From Scilla litardierei (taxonomy: Eukaryota > Streptophyta > Magnoliopsida > Asparagales > Asparagaceae), in NCBI GenBank assembly GCA_030789695.1, contig CM061142.1, forward strand, positions 798,177,258 through 798,241,257: a stretch of 64,000 bases of DNA, written 5' to 3'. Shown one piece after another: positions 34,354-44,445 of this stretch. Made by a program: the position numbers and the translations under genes. The notes beneath the pieces are model-generated. The model was not told where the DNA came from, searched no databases, and was given only the letters and a program-made list of their open reading frames with translations. The number at the start of each line of letters is the position of its first letter. Positions within the stretch are counted from its first letter, which is position 1.

Positions 34354-37083
34354 ATGCGCAGGAGTTCAAGGAGTCTTGACGACTTGATTCCCCTCGATCC
34401 AGAGATTAACGCCACCCTTAGGCGTTTGGCCGCCGAGAAGCGAAGAAGAGAAGATCCCGAATCCATGGAGGAGAACACCCCACCTCAAAAGTCTCTGCTG
34501 GAGTACTCGATGCCATCTATCGAGTCCACTTCCGCCATCCGTCCTCCAGCTATTGCGGCTCAAAGCTTTGAGCTGAAGCCGTCTCTAGTGACATGGATCT
34601 AGCAGGATCAGTTTGCGGGTGCACCCATGGAGAGCCCGATCGAGCACCTAGACTCCTTCTTGGTGAAGTGTGACACCTTCCGGATTAATGGTGTCACGAC
34701 AGAGGCTATCCGTCTAAAGCTGTTCCCCTTCTCTTTGCGAGATAAAGCCAAGCAATGGCTAAGGGGGAAGGACCCCAACACTTTCAACACCTGGGAGAAG
34801 CTCTCCAACGCTTTTCTGACAAAGTTCTTTCCTCCGGGGAAGACCATGAAGTTGAGGAGTGAGATCTCCTCCTTCTCCCAGGCCAGCCACGAGTCCTTGC
34901 ATGAAGCTTGGACGAGATATAAAGAGATGCAAAGAAGATGCCCTCACCATGAGCTTCCGAAGTGTCAGATTATTAATCTGTTCTACAATGGGTTGAGGGA
35001 TGACCTGAAATCTTCTATGGACACCGCTGATGGGGGTTCCTTCATGTCTAGAAGTGAGGAGGATGCCGGGCATATTCTGGAAAATATGGCATCCAACAAT
35101 GAGCGGTGGTGTGACGAGAGAGCCACACCAAGATCCGGGGGTATACACAGAGTCGAGGACGTCGACAAACTTTCAAGCAAGTTTGACTTGCTTTCGACCC
35201 AGATCTCCGCACTAATGGTAGGAGCCGGTGGGGCCGGTACACAGCAAATTTCTGCGGTAGAGTCCGAATTCTTTGGGGAATTCGACGGTGGTGACATCTC
35301 GCCACCGTTGGATCAGGCGAGCGCACTATTTTACAACCCTACGGGAAATGCGCCGTATCCGCCAAGGACAAATTCCAACCCGGCCTACTATCCAAACAAC
35401 CGGAACCACCCGAACTTCAGTTACCGGCCACCATTTCAGCCCTCACCGCCTCAGCAGCCGCAGTAACAAACTTATCAGCCGGCTAGGCCACAGCAGCAAC
35501 CATTTCAGCAACAATCTTACGCCCCCAGGAATCAGCAGCCGTTCCAGCAGCAGCAGCAGTATGGCCAACAGAGGGCCGTCTCTCCGGTTGAGTCTCTCTT
35601 GACTCAATATATTACCAACCAGGAGAGGATCAACCAAAAGCTGGAAATGGGTCAGCGGACCCTCACGGACCCAAGTAACCCAGCTGGGGTTACAAGTGGC
35701 GAACCTTGCAAGGTCACAAAACCAATTACCGCCACAACCGGAGGTGAACCCGAGGGGAGCAATCCAAACATCGGCACTCGTGCACGAGCACGCAAATGTG
35801 TCCGCTATCGTTCTGAGAAGCGGGACACAAATTCCTACTAGAGTGCCCCCTAGCAACCCGGAAGCACCATTGGTCGTTGAGAAACCGATCGAAAAATCAA
35901 ACGACACCGGTGCTTCGTCATCAAATCCTATGACTCCGGAGGGAGTCTCTGAAGAAGAGAAGGAGAAGAGGGGGGAAGAGAGCCCTAAAGTGTATAAACC
36001 CGTTGTGCCATTTCCACAACGGTTGGCTCAGGCAAAAATTGATGAGAAATATGGCAAGTTCTTCGCCATGGTCAAGGACCTGAGTTTGCAGATCCCCTTC
36101 CTAGAAGCAATCGAAACAATCCCCTCTTATGCAAAATTCTTGAAAGATTTGGTGACTAGAGGGTCTAGAAAAGAGAAAGTAGTGTTGACGGCGGAGTGTA
36201 GCGCTCTTATCCAGAGGGCAAATCCGCCGAAACTTAAAGACCCGGGGAGCTTCTCTATTCCTTGCACGATCGGGGCAGTGAAGATTCATCGCGCACTCGT
36301 CGATCTCGGAGCGAGTGTTAGTTTGATGCCCTTGTCAATGTACAGAAGGATAGGGATGGGCGATTTGGAGCCCACTGGTATGACCCTACAACTAGCTGAC
36401 CGATCGGTCAAATATCCGGTGGGAGTTGTGGATGACCTCCCCGTGAATGTGAGAGGGGTGCATGTGCCTATGGACTTTGTAGTCATGGACATGCCCGAAG
36501 ACGCACACACCCCCATTATCCTGGGACGGCATTTCATGGCCACTGCTGGCGTTCTAATAGATGTGAAGAACGGAAAACTCTCTTTGAACGTCGGCGGAGA
36601 AAAAGTCGAATTTGATCTGGGGTTATACATGAAGTACCCCGATCCCCCTGACGACCCTGGGTGTAATCTGCTGGAGATAGAAGAAGAAAAGGCTGTTGAA
36701 GAGAGCTCCTGGGAGATTCTCTTAAGAAACCCCCCCCCCCCCCCCCCCCCGATGACTTGGGGGATTCAGAAGATGGAGACGGCCCCGAGAACAAAGAAGC
36801 TGCTGGAGAACCGAGTGCAGCAAGAACGACCCCTCCCGGTTTCCCCAAGGCTCCTCCTGTGAGGAGAACGGGGAAAGAGCCCATGGACCTCACTAAAGAC
36901 GAGGTCCGGATCCTGAAGAAGATGGCGGGAAGCGCCAACACCAAGGAAAAGCCCCCGGATCCCAAGAACAAAGGGGGGGTAGTCGAGCAAGTATTTTTCC
37001 AGCCACTGACTACTCCAAGCGCCTTCAGCTCCAATGAGAAAGAGATGTCGAAATTTGGGCATCACCCGTACCAACCACCATGA
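34354..37083 (+). pseudogene. Element C gag-protease (Athila type) with nonsense and frameshift lesions
   Basis: Starts at ATG 34354 (MRRSSRSLDDLIP). Retrotransposon gag domain about 34620-35110 with LRDKAKQWLRG and NLFYNGLRDDLK; a glutamine-rich stretch; a VANLARSQNQLP-like block; then aspartic protease with ALVDLGASVSLMP (36294-36332, DLGA in place of DTGA as in Athila) and PIILGRHFM. Lesions: TAG 34600-34602, TAA 35464-35466, a one-base shift near 35660-35690, and a frame change at the C21 run (36730-36750). The last frame ends at TGA 37081-37083. RT would normally follow, but nothing of pol remains. Confidence 0.88.
36730..36750 (+). repeat. Poly-C tract at a frame change in element C
   Basis: 21 C residues at the junction between the protease frame and the following frame that ends at 37083. 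A length change here alone would explain the shift. Confidence 0.95.
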
Positions 37084-37129
37084 GCATCTCTTGCGGGCGT
37101 CGAGCCAACGACGTTAAACAAGTGCGCTT

Positions 37130-37147
37130 CATGGGAGGCAACCCATG
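37130..37147 (+). promoter_or_regulatory. Conserved hairpin after the Athila protease/pol stop
   Basis: catggg aggcaa cccatg forms a perfect 6-bp stem with a 6-base loop 47 bases after the stop. A closely similar hairpin-containing stretch (gcgctt...gggaggcaaccca) is familiar just after the pol stop in Athila elements. Role unknown. Confidence 0.6.
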
Positions 37148-37159
37148 TTCTAAACTTTT

Positions 37160-38089
37160 TCCCCACTTTTTAGCGTTATTTTTGACTTTATTTTGTCTAT
37201 TTTTATAAATAAAATCAGCCGCGAGAACATCCGTTCGGGGACTTAAACAATTCTATTGGTTTTTGCAGGAAACAAGCCCCAACCGACCGGTTGACAACTC
37301 ACCCGATCGGTTGGGATGTATCTGATACATGCCGAGATCTGTCCCCATATGACCCGATCGGTTGAGTAATGAAGAGACCGGGTGGCAGACCGGGTGAGCT
37401 GGGGAGAACTCTCGGAAATTTTTGGGGAATGTCAACCGATCGGTTGAGTTCTAGCGCAATCGGTTGACGCGACCGGGTGAGCAGCCCTAAGCTCTCGGGA
37501 AAATGAGTGGAGCGGCCAACCGGTCGGTTGAAAAGTCAACCGACCGGTTTGCCTGTAGCATTTCTTCGGCAAAATTTTCGACCTAACCGTCAACCGATCG
37601 GATGACAAGTCACCCGATCGGTTCGACTTAAAACCCTATATAAACCCCCCCCCCCCCCCCCCCCCGACACCCGTTCATTCCCACCCTCGCCCGATCGCCC
37701 GAATTGCCGCCGTTTCGACTCCCCTCGTGCGCCTTCCTACTTTCTTCCCCAAGATCAGCCTCGATCTTCCTCCCCCGCCATATCCCTACCCGTCCACCAT
37801 CATTTCTCTCCATTCCCCCGCCATCTCCCTCCACACACACCCTAAATTTCACCCATTCTCACCAACATCGGAACTTGTTGAAGAGATCGTTGCGGCTTCA
37901 CAGCGTGCTCCAATCGAGTAGCATCGGGGCGTCTACGATCGACTATCTTCTTCTCATTTGGGTAAACTCGCTCCTTTACTTAATTTTAATCTTACCCCAA
38001 ATATTTCAATTGCTTGTTGGTCGTATTTCGTGTTTGTGTTGAATTCGTTGTACTTTTACACACTCGCGCACACACAAGACACCCGCACA
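37160..38089 (+). promoter_or_regulatory. Internal promoter-like region of element C
   Basis: No gene until 38090. A second family C palindrome array (37273-37626, about ten units) is followed at 37637-37644 by TATA-like tatataaa and a C21 run (37645-37665). Linkers between units differ from those of the LTR, so this is not simply a copied LTR. The order array, TATA, leader, ORF copies that of the LTR. Confidence 0.55.
37273..37626. repeat. Internal palindrome array, family C
   Basis: Variants of caaccgatcggttga and acccgatcggttg at about 37278, 37300, 37350, 37375, 37434, 37458, 37520, 37540, 37590 and 37612. The same motif as in the LTRs of element C. Confidence 0.88.
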
Positions 38090-38434
38090 ATGCCTCCCCG
38101 CCGTGTTAAACCCACCGACGCCAGCTCTTTGAACCCTAGGCCCAACCGTCGTGCTCGTCGCGCACAGCCCCCCGCTCAGCCCACCACCTCCAACCCACCT
38201 GCCCCCGATCAAGACCAAGCCGATCGATTCATGGCCATGATCCTCCTAGCTGGGCAGGGTGGTCGGATAACCGAGGAGTCCGTCGACCGAGACCTCCCCT
38301 TTCTTCAAAGCTTCATTCGCCACATCCGCGAAGACCCACCCGACGTCTCCGAGCTCCACATTCCACCCCCCACGACCCCTGGTCCACAGCGCAGGCCCCC
38401 GTCACCACCCCCAGAGGGTGGTGCCCCTGCTTAA
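38090..38434 (+). CDS. Element C ORF2, small basic proline-rich protein
   Basis: 114 residues, starting MPPRRVKPTDASS. The N-terminal half is arginine- and proline-rich, and the middle has a hydrophobic segment AMILLAGQGGRI. It ends with PPTTPGP and PPSPPPEGG. No known domain. It lies behind the internal array and TATA box, where Athila elements carry a second, env-like ORF, but nothing here supports an envelope function. Confidence 0.45.
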   Translation: MPPRRVKPTDASSLNPRPNRRARRAQPPAQPTTSNPPAPDQDQADRFMAMILLAGQGGRITEESVDRDLPFLQSFIRHIREDPPDVSELHIPPPTTPGPQRRPPSPPPEGGAPA

Positions 38435-40221
38435 TTTTACTATCCCACTTTTGCCCCCCCCCCCCCCATATTTGTGCCCATCTGTTTTTTCGGGGCCCTG
38501 CTTTGTCTCTGTCGGAGGGAGGGGACTATTTGCGTGTTGCTTTCTAGATTCACCTCTTTTGTTTTTGACTCCCCCTTGCACATCTCTACATTTCATTGAT
38601 CACATCATTTCGCTAGCACTTTCTGGTCCAGCTTGAGGGACGTCTATTTTGGTGTGCTGTCGTGTCTTGTTTGTTTTTCTCATTTTTTGTGTGTGTGCTT
38701 GTTTTTCATTTTTTGAGTGTCGTGTCGTGTGCCTTTTTATTTTTATTTTCGTATTGTTTGATTTTGATTTTGATCTTTCTTTCTTTTTCAATTTTATCTA
38801 TGTGTTTTCCTCGTTTTCATTTCTTTTTGTGTCAGTGCGTATTCCCCCCCCCCCCCCCCATTTTCATAGCCCTCCCGTACTCACTCATATTGCATTGAGG
38901 GCAATGCAAACTTCAACTTGGGGGAGTCGCACTGTGTGCGTCGTTTTAGTCCTTCTTTTTCTGTTTTTTTTTGTGTCGTTTTCATCGTGTTTTTATTTTT
39001 TCTTTTTTTTCTCTTTCTTTCTTCTTTTTTAGCTCTTTCTCCTAGAGATGAATCCTATGATGAATCGCCACAAAGTCACACACACCTAGCATTGCATCGA
39101 CAATCACACTCACTAACCCTAGGATTTCGAGTCCTCTTGCATTTCACGCATCGTGGGTCCACTTAGCTTTTTGTGAGTCATGTGTCGTGACTAGCATTTG
39201 GTGTGCTTCTGCCTTGTGATTTTACTTTATATGCCTGTCCAGGAATGACCCCTAGATTACCATGCTCCGATTTGAATATGCGGTATTTCTTTCCACTATA
39301 TGCATGCTATATTTATATCGTATACTTCAATTCGCATGCGTCGGGATTCCACAACTAAGGACTAGGATAACCCATTTAGCCTACGCTCTATTTAGCGAGA
39401 ATAATTTCCTTTGCCCAAGTGTTTAGATTTCGACTTCTTTTTTTTTGTTTTACTTGGTGCAAATCCCCTCGTCGTGTACCGTTCTCCCACTTGGGAGAGT
39501 ACACATGTGTATAGCCAAAAACCCAAAAATCCAAAAAAAAAAGAGAAAAGAAAAGAAAAACCCAAAAAGAAAAGAAAAGAAAAATTGTGTATAGCCCAAA
39601 AATCCAAAAAAATACAAATGCCCAAAACCCAAAAAAAATTTCCGTGTGAATATTTTTTCATACTTGCCAAGAATAAAGGGAAGGCGAGAATTTGCACCGA
39701 GTGTTCTTCTCCACATCATCTCAACCCCCGTCGTTATCGAAAACACTTGGCTTAGGAACTTTTTAGCTAGTATCTAGGCTATAGTGGCGTGATTTCCTTA
39801 ACCCTAGTTGTGGAGTCCCCGATGCATGATACGCTTCTATTCTAACTCTTCTCATGCATGCTTGAACTTATATTCGCCACTTAATTCAATTCAGATCGAT
39901 ATTTTGGGTCATATCTTGGATTTATGTATATCGAGCCTCATAGCACATCGTAGAAAGCATCACCATTTGCTAGCACACGACCACGCTCACTCGCGCTTCA
40001 CTGCGTGGACCCACGACACTTATTTGGACTCGCTTTCCTAGGTTTAGTGGTGTGATTTGGCGTTTGCTTGCTTGGTGTGTCGTTTTCGATTTTGGTGGCT
40101 CTGATGGACGATCTAGGGCTTAGAGTTTTCTTTTTCTTTCTTCCTCTTTATTTTTCCCTTCCGAGCTCCTACTCTCACTCGTCTTCCTCGAGGACGAGGA
40201 AGAGTTCAGCTTGGGGGATTT
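38435..40221 (+). other. Non-coding tail of element C
   Basis: No gene. T- and C-rich sequence with poly-C runs at 38454-38467 and 38844-38859, an A-rich purine stretch at 39525-39640, and the closing ctcgaggacgaggaagagtt (about 40187-40206), which can form a hairpin. The purine-rich gcttgggggatt just before the 3' LTR at 40222 is the likely PPT. Confidence 0.6.
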
Positions 40222-41780
40222 TGACGTGCGTTTATATTTCATATATTCACGCACGTTTTCTTTTGTGTTTCTCCGTGTTTTTCCGCCGTCTCTTATTCGT
40301 TTTCGTATATTTTCCCGTTTTCTTTCACTTTTCTTTGTTTATCCATGATTGCAGGGGTTCGACCACGTAGGGGACGTTTAACGATGATATCCCAAGTCCC
40401 CGGAGCAACGGGAGAAGTCACGCGTGATCCAGGGGGTCAAACATCGAAGAATTCATCTTTCAGCCCCTCACCCGGTCGGTTGGTCATCTTCAACCGATCG
40501 GGTGATGCACGCGTGCACCACCCGGTCTCTGCCGCAGCTCACAAAGAAGTCACCTGACCGGTTCACAGACCGGTTCTGCGGGCGGCTGTTCTCTGTTTTT
40601 TCGAGCAGAATTCCAACCGATCGGGTGACTCTCACCCGATCGGTTCATCTGTAGCTGAAGAAGAAGAGCTGAAGACATGGACGTCGAACCGATCGACTCA
40701 CCCGACTGCTCCAAGATCCAACCGGTCACTCAAGAACTCACCCGACCGGTTCATGAGATCGGGTGAAAACTCGCTGTTTTCTGTTATTTATCTGTAACGG
40801 ATCAACCGATCGGTTGACTTGTCAACCAATCGGTTGATGCTTAGGTCTATAAATAGAACCCCTAGGGTTCCAGAAACGGGAGTTGCTGTTTTTCTACTGT
40901 TTTATTTCCTTGTGACGGCTGTAATTGTTACTCTTTTGTAAGTTTTTAGATCTTTCTAAAATTTTAGTATTGTCTTTATTACTCTATTACTTCCGCATTG
41001 CAATTGTCCGATTATGATTTCAACGGTTGAATTTCATTTAGATTGCTTTTTCATGAATTTTTGTGAGTAGTTCCCAAATCTGGGATTTTGGTGGAAACCC
41101 CTTCGGGGGCTCTTTCCGATGCGTCCATAGGGTTAGGAAATCGATAGGGAGTAGGAATCTAATGGTTACGCGGGGTGTTTCATTGTCATTGGCGGGAAAA
41201 AGACCGCCTTTGACCGTTGGGCCAAGGGGGAATAAACTTGGCGGTTGACTCCCTAGCCATAGCTCACGCCCTTAGCGTAGACGCCGAATCCTAGCACGCA
41301 GGAGCGGCAGGACGTGACGTTGGGAGATATCGTTGCGGGCTTAGTTCTCCCGGGATCGATCAGTGTTAATGGACACGGGAGTGCCCACTGATCGAATCCG
41401 GGAAGTCCGGTGTATCATCCTGGGCACCGACCGGAATATCGGGCCCATGGGACGCCTGTACCACTTTCATGAGGCAACGTCTCACCATTAGACCCTAATC
41501 CCGATCGCTATCCATACCCGTAGGCCGTATCGGCGAGAGTCTCTCGTCGGGTTGGAAACCAAAGTCCCGGGTTTACTTTCCTTTCGTTCATACCCTTTTA
41601 TTTTCTTTCGTGACAACCATCTACCGATTCGGGCTAGCTCGCCCCTCGGGGTGATTTAGGTCCTACCTGACCCAAGCACAACCTCGCCTCCCTGAGTTCG
41701 ATATTCCCGCACCCTACACTAACCGTGAAACTTGCGGTAAACGACACCGCGCCGCCGCGACGCAAGCGGGGCGTCGGTCA
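40222..41780 (+). repeat. 3' LTR of element C
   Basis: 1559 bp, matching 32616-34154 end to end except for about 17 substitutions and the 20-bp unit. TATA box at 40848-40856. Confidence 0.95.
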
Positions 41781-43287
41781 ACAACACACACACACAAATG
41801 ATTTCGAAATAATTTTTAACTATCTTCAAAATAGTTTTCAAGAGCTTTTCTAGTCACTTCATAATTCTCGTAGTGAAACTCCACGCACCCTGGAGCTAAC
41901 TACCCTTTTTGACTAGAACAACAGGAAAAACTCCTCTGGGAGTCGACTACCAAAAGTAGGGAGTCGACTACTTGTCAGGGATGAAAATTTCCTAGACTCC
42001 TCTGGGAGTCGACTACCTATAGGAGGGAGTCGACTACCTGCTGGAAATTTTCAGACGTTTTGAATTTGAATTTTAAAATCTTTTGAGCAATTCTCTCCGA
42101 AATTTTTGGGACAAAAGTCAAACAAAATTTGAAATTCAAATCTCAGTTTTTCCCTATAAATAGAGCTTAATTCTTTTGTGAAAAAAACACAACATTGAAA
42201 ATCAATATTCGTAAAAGCTCTCGTGAATCAAAGCTCTCTAATTTTTCTCTCTAGCCAATTTAATTTCAGTTTTGATCTTGCAATATTTTCTCATTCCTTT
42301 TTGAAGATCATATTATTATTTTTATTTGGCTAAATTGTTTTTCAAAATCCTTTCTATTATTTCTCTCTAATTTTATTTGAAGGATTCTTGAAAAAGCTCT
42401 AGATCACAAAGAACTTATCTCGTATCTTTGTGTGATCTAGACTATCATTCTATTAAGCCACTACACAAATTGTCTATCTTTTGATTGGCTATAGAATCGG
42501 GTGTATTTTCCAATCTCTATCATTTATTGTAGAGTATTGGACAAATCTCTTATTGTGTTAATTGTTGGAACACTAGACAAGTCTAGTTGTTGCCAGTTGG
42601 AAAGTCCTCGGTTTGTGAGACAAGGGTAAAACCCTAGACAAGTCTAGGTGTTGTGTTCGGAAATCCTGGTCAAGGCTAGGTCGTTGGAAATCCTAACAAG
42701 TGAAGTTAGGTGCTTGTATTTGCCAAGGCAGATAGTGGAAATCTCGTACCGGATTGGTCGGGGACTGGACGTACCCGGGTTGCGGGGAACCAGGATAAAA
42801 TCCTTTTGTTTGCGATTGTTGATCTGTGTTTGATTATCTTTTCATTCATATCTTCTATTTACAACAAAGATCAATTTTATCTATATACGCTGAAATTCAT
42901 ATTTATAATCTTATTTGTCCTAACATATTCTCTGGGAGTCGACTACTGCTCATAAGGAGTCGACTACCTGCTGTGAAATTCCGCTGTGCACTTTAAAATT
43001 ATATTGTTGATTAAGAACCAAGCGTAGATCACTCTACTTGGTATCTTAGGCAACGTTAGAAGGAATTTATTTGTGTTAATATCATTGAGCGAAAAAGTTT
43101 TAGTATTTGATCAACACTATTCAACCCCCCCTTCTAGTGTTGCTTGCCATCCACAAGATCCAACACGAAGAACACAAGCATGCATAATAAGAATTTGTAT
43201 GTGCAATCTTTTATTAATGATGTTATTTTGAATGATGATTATGTTGGGAAATCAAGTTCCTCTTGGACTTGGTTTCCGAAGGGTTAG

Positions 43288-44445
43288 TTTCCTTTGACCC
43301 TTCATTGCTTGGTACCATAAGTTTAATTTCATTTTTATGGGTACCAAAGCAATTATGGTAAGATTGGGTTGCATTTAATTTGAATTTAGTTCTCTAAATT
43401 TATTGCCTAACCCATAGGATCCAAAGAGATTTTTGGATACCAAAATGATATTCTCTATGTTAATTTCACCATGGGATACCAACCCTACCAACTCCGTGAT
43501 TTGCAAGGATTTTCATTCAAATGAAGTTGTTGGTGCTTAAGTGATGCACCAAAGTAGGGGGAGCTTAATGTTGTAAGTATTTTCATACTTTTGATTCACA
43601 TTGGTATCCATTGGTAGAATATATTACGTTTGGTATCATTTTGTTTCAATTTGAATCCTAGTATGCTAGATTAGTGTATGCCATTCAAATGTTTTTTGCA
43701 TGCTACATTTGGTATTCTCTTTGGAATTTTTGTCTCTAATGTTGATTTGGGAGAGTACGTTCCAAAACTCAATTAGTGAAATCGATTTGGTTTTGATGAT
43801 TTCGGATTTCGTTTTTCGCCTATGGCTTGATGATTTCGTATTTCGATTTTCGCCTATGGCTTGGTGATTTTGTTTTCCGATTTTCACCGATGATTTTATG
43901 ATTTCGGTTTTCGAGTTTCACATATGGCTAGATGATTTCGTATTTCGTATTTCGCCTATGGTTTGATGATTTTGGTTTCCGATTTTCGACTTTGGTCTCC
44001 TTGACACGCTTTGCTTTTATTCGGTATTTTGCATTTGATATTTTGCATTGGTGTTATTTTAGACCTTGGTCGTATTCTTCGACTCACATGCGTTATTTTT
44101 AGCCATTGGTTGTGTTGTTGATCTCCTCCCGCTCTTTTTTTTGCTAATGCCAAAGGGGGAGAGATATAATAATGACAATGTGCTAATTAATAATTCAAAG
44201 GAATTTACCATGAATCTAATTTGATGTGTTAGATTCAGGGGGAGTGAAGATATAAAATGGATTTAGATCCTATATGTCAATATGTGGTTCATATTTCATA
44301 TCTTCCTCATCTGCATGATGCGAATGAATTTTATTGAATATGGAACTAACGTGTCATTAATGCAGGGAGAGTAAGTAAATTTCTATTGGATCATTATTAT
44401 TAATTATTATTTATGTTGGTTTGTCATCACCAAAAAGGGGGAGAA
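43288..44445 (+). other. Non-coding tail of element A with multi-PPT and local repeats
   Basis: No gene beyond the end of gag. A run of diverged repeats of about 35-45 bp around gatgatttcgtatttcg and cgcctatggcttg occupies 43790-43995. PPT-like runs lie near 43556, 44154, 44238 and 44365, and the functional-looking aaaaagggggagaa is at 44432-44445 next to the LTR. Confidence 0.7.

Larger units (their letters stand above)
32616..41780 (+). mobile_element. Athila-like Ty3 element C, gag-protease only, nested in the LTR of B
   Basis: LTRs at 32616-34154 (1539 bp) and 40222-41780 (1559 bp) start TGACGTGCG and end gcgtcggtca. Perfect target duplication acaac (32611-32615 and 41781-41785). The PBS is tRNA-Asp type, as in Athila. 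The 6.1-kb interior has gag and protease with several lesions, then an internal palindrome array, a small ORF2, a long T- and C-rich tail and the polypurine tract. RT, RNase H and integrase are absent. Confidence 0.95.
26619..43165 (+). mobile_element. Sirevirus-like copia element B, gag plus ORF2, no pol, nested in A
   Basis: LTRs at 26619-28325 and 32290-43165 (the latter split by element C). The perfect 5-bp target duplication cgaag is at 26614-26618 and 43166-43170. LTR start TGATGGAAATTG, end gatccaaca. The LTRs differ at only about five substitutions over 1.7 kb plus a few indels, so insertion is recent. The 4.0-kb interior holds PBS, a broken gag, an internal palindrome pair, an accessory ORF and polypurine tract. 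It has no protease, integrase or RT. Confidence 0.95.
32290..43165 (+). repeat. 3' LTR of element B, split by element C
   Basis: Left part 32290-32615 and right part 41781-43165. The acaac duplication is present at both joins, and removing element C with one acaac restores the same sequence as the 5' LTR. An 8-bp insertion (acccgggt) near 42773 is absent from the 5' LTR. Confidence 0.95.
24543..43287 (+). pseudogene. Element A gag (copia UBN2-type, zinc knuckle), split by element B
   Basis: Nucleocapsid-type protein that would package element RNA. The frame runs 24543-26618 and resumes at 43171-43287 in phase after the 16.5-kb insertion. One TAA at 25995-25997 breaks it. N-terminal copia gag domain (residues about 20-230), zinc knuckle CX2CX4HX4C (CYKCNKPGHIKPDC, near 25420-25465), acidic stretch and coiled coil (about 25680-25990), then a histidine- and arginine-rich tail, ending WTWFPKG. 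The corresponding gag of element B ends WVWFPKD. The insertion lies between two codons, so the old frame can be read across the duplicated cgaag. No protease or pol follows. Confidence 0.88.

Noticed and set aside
38090..38434. Envelope-like gene in element C
   Set aside because: Only 114 residues, without a signal peptide or a clear transmembrane anchor.
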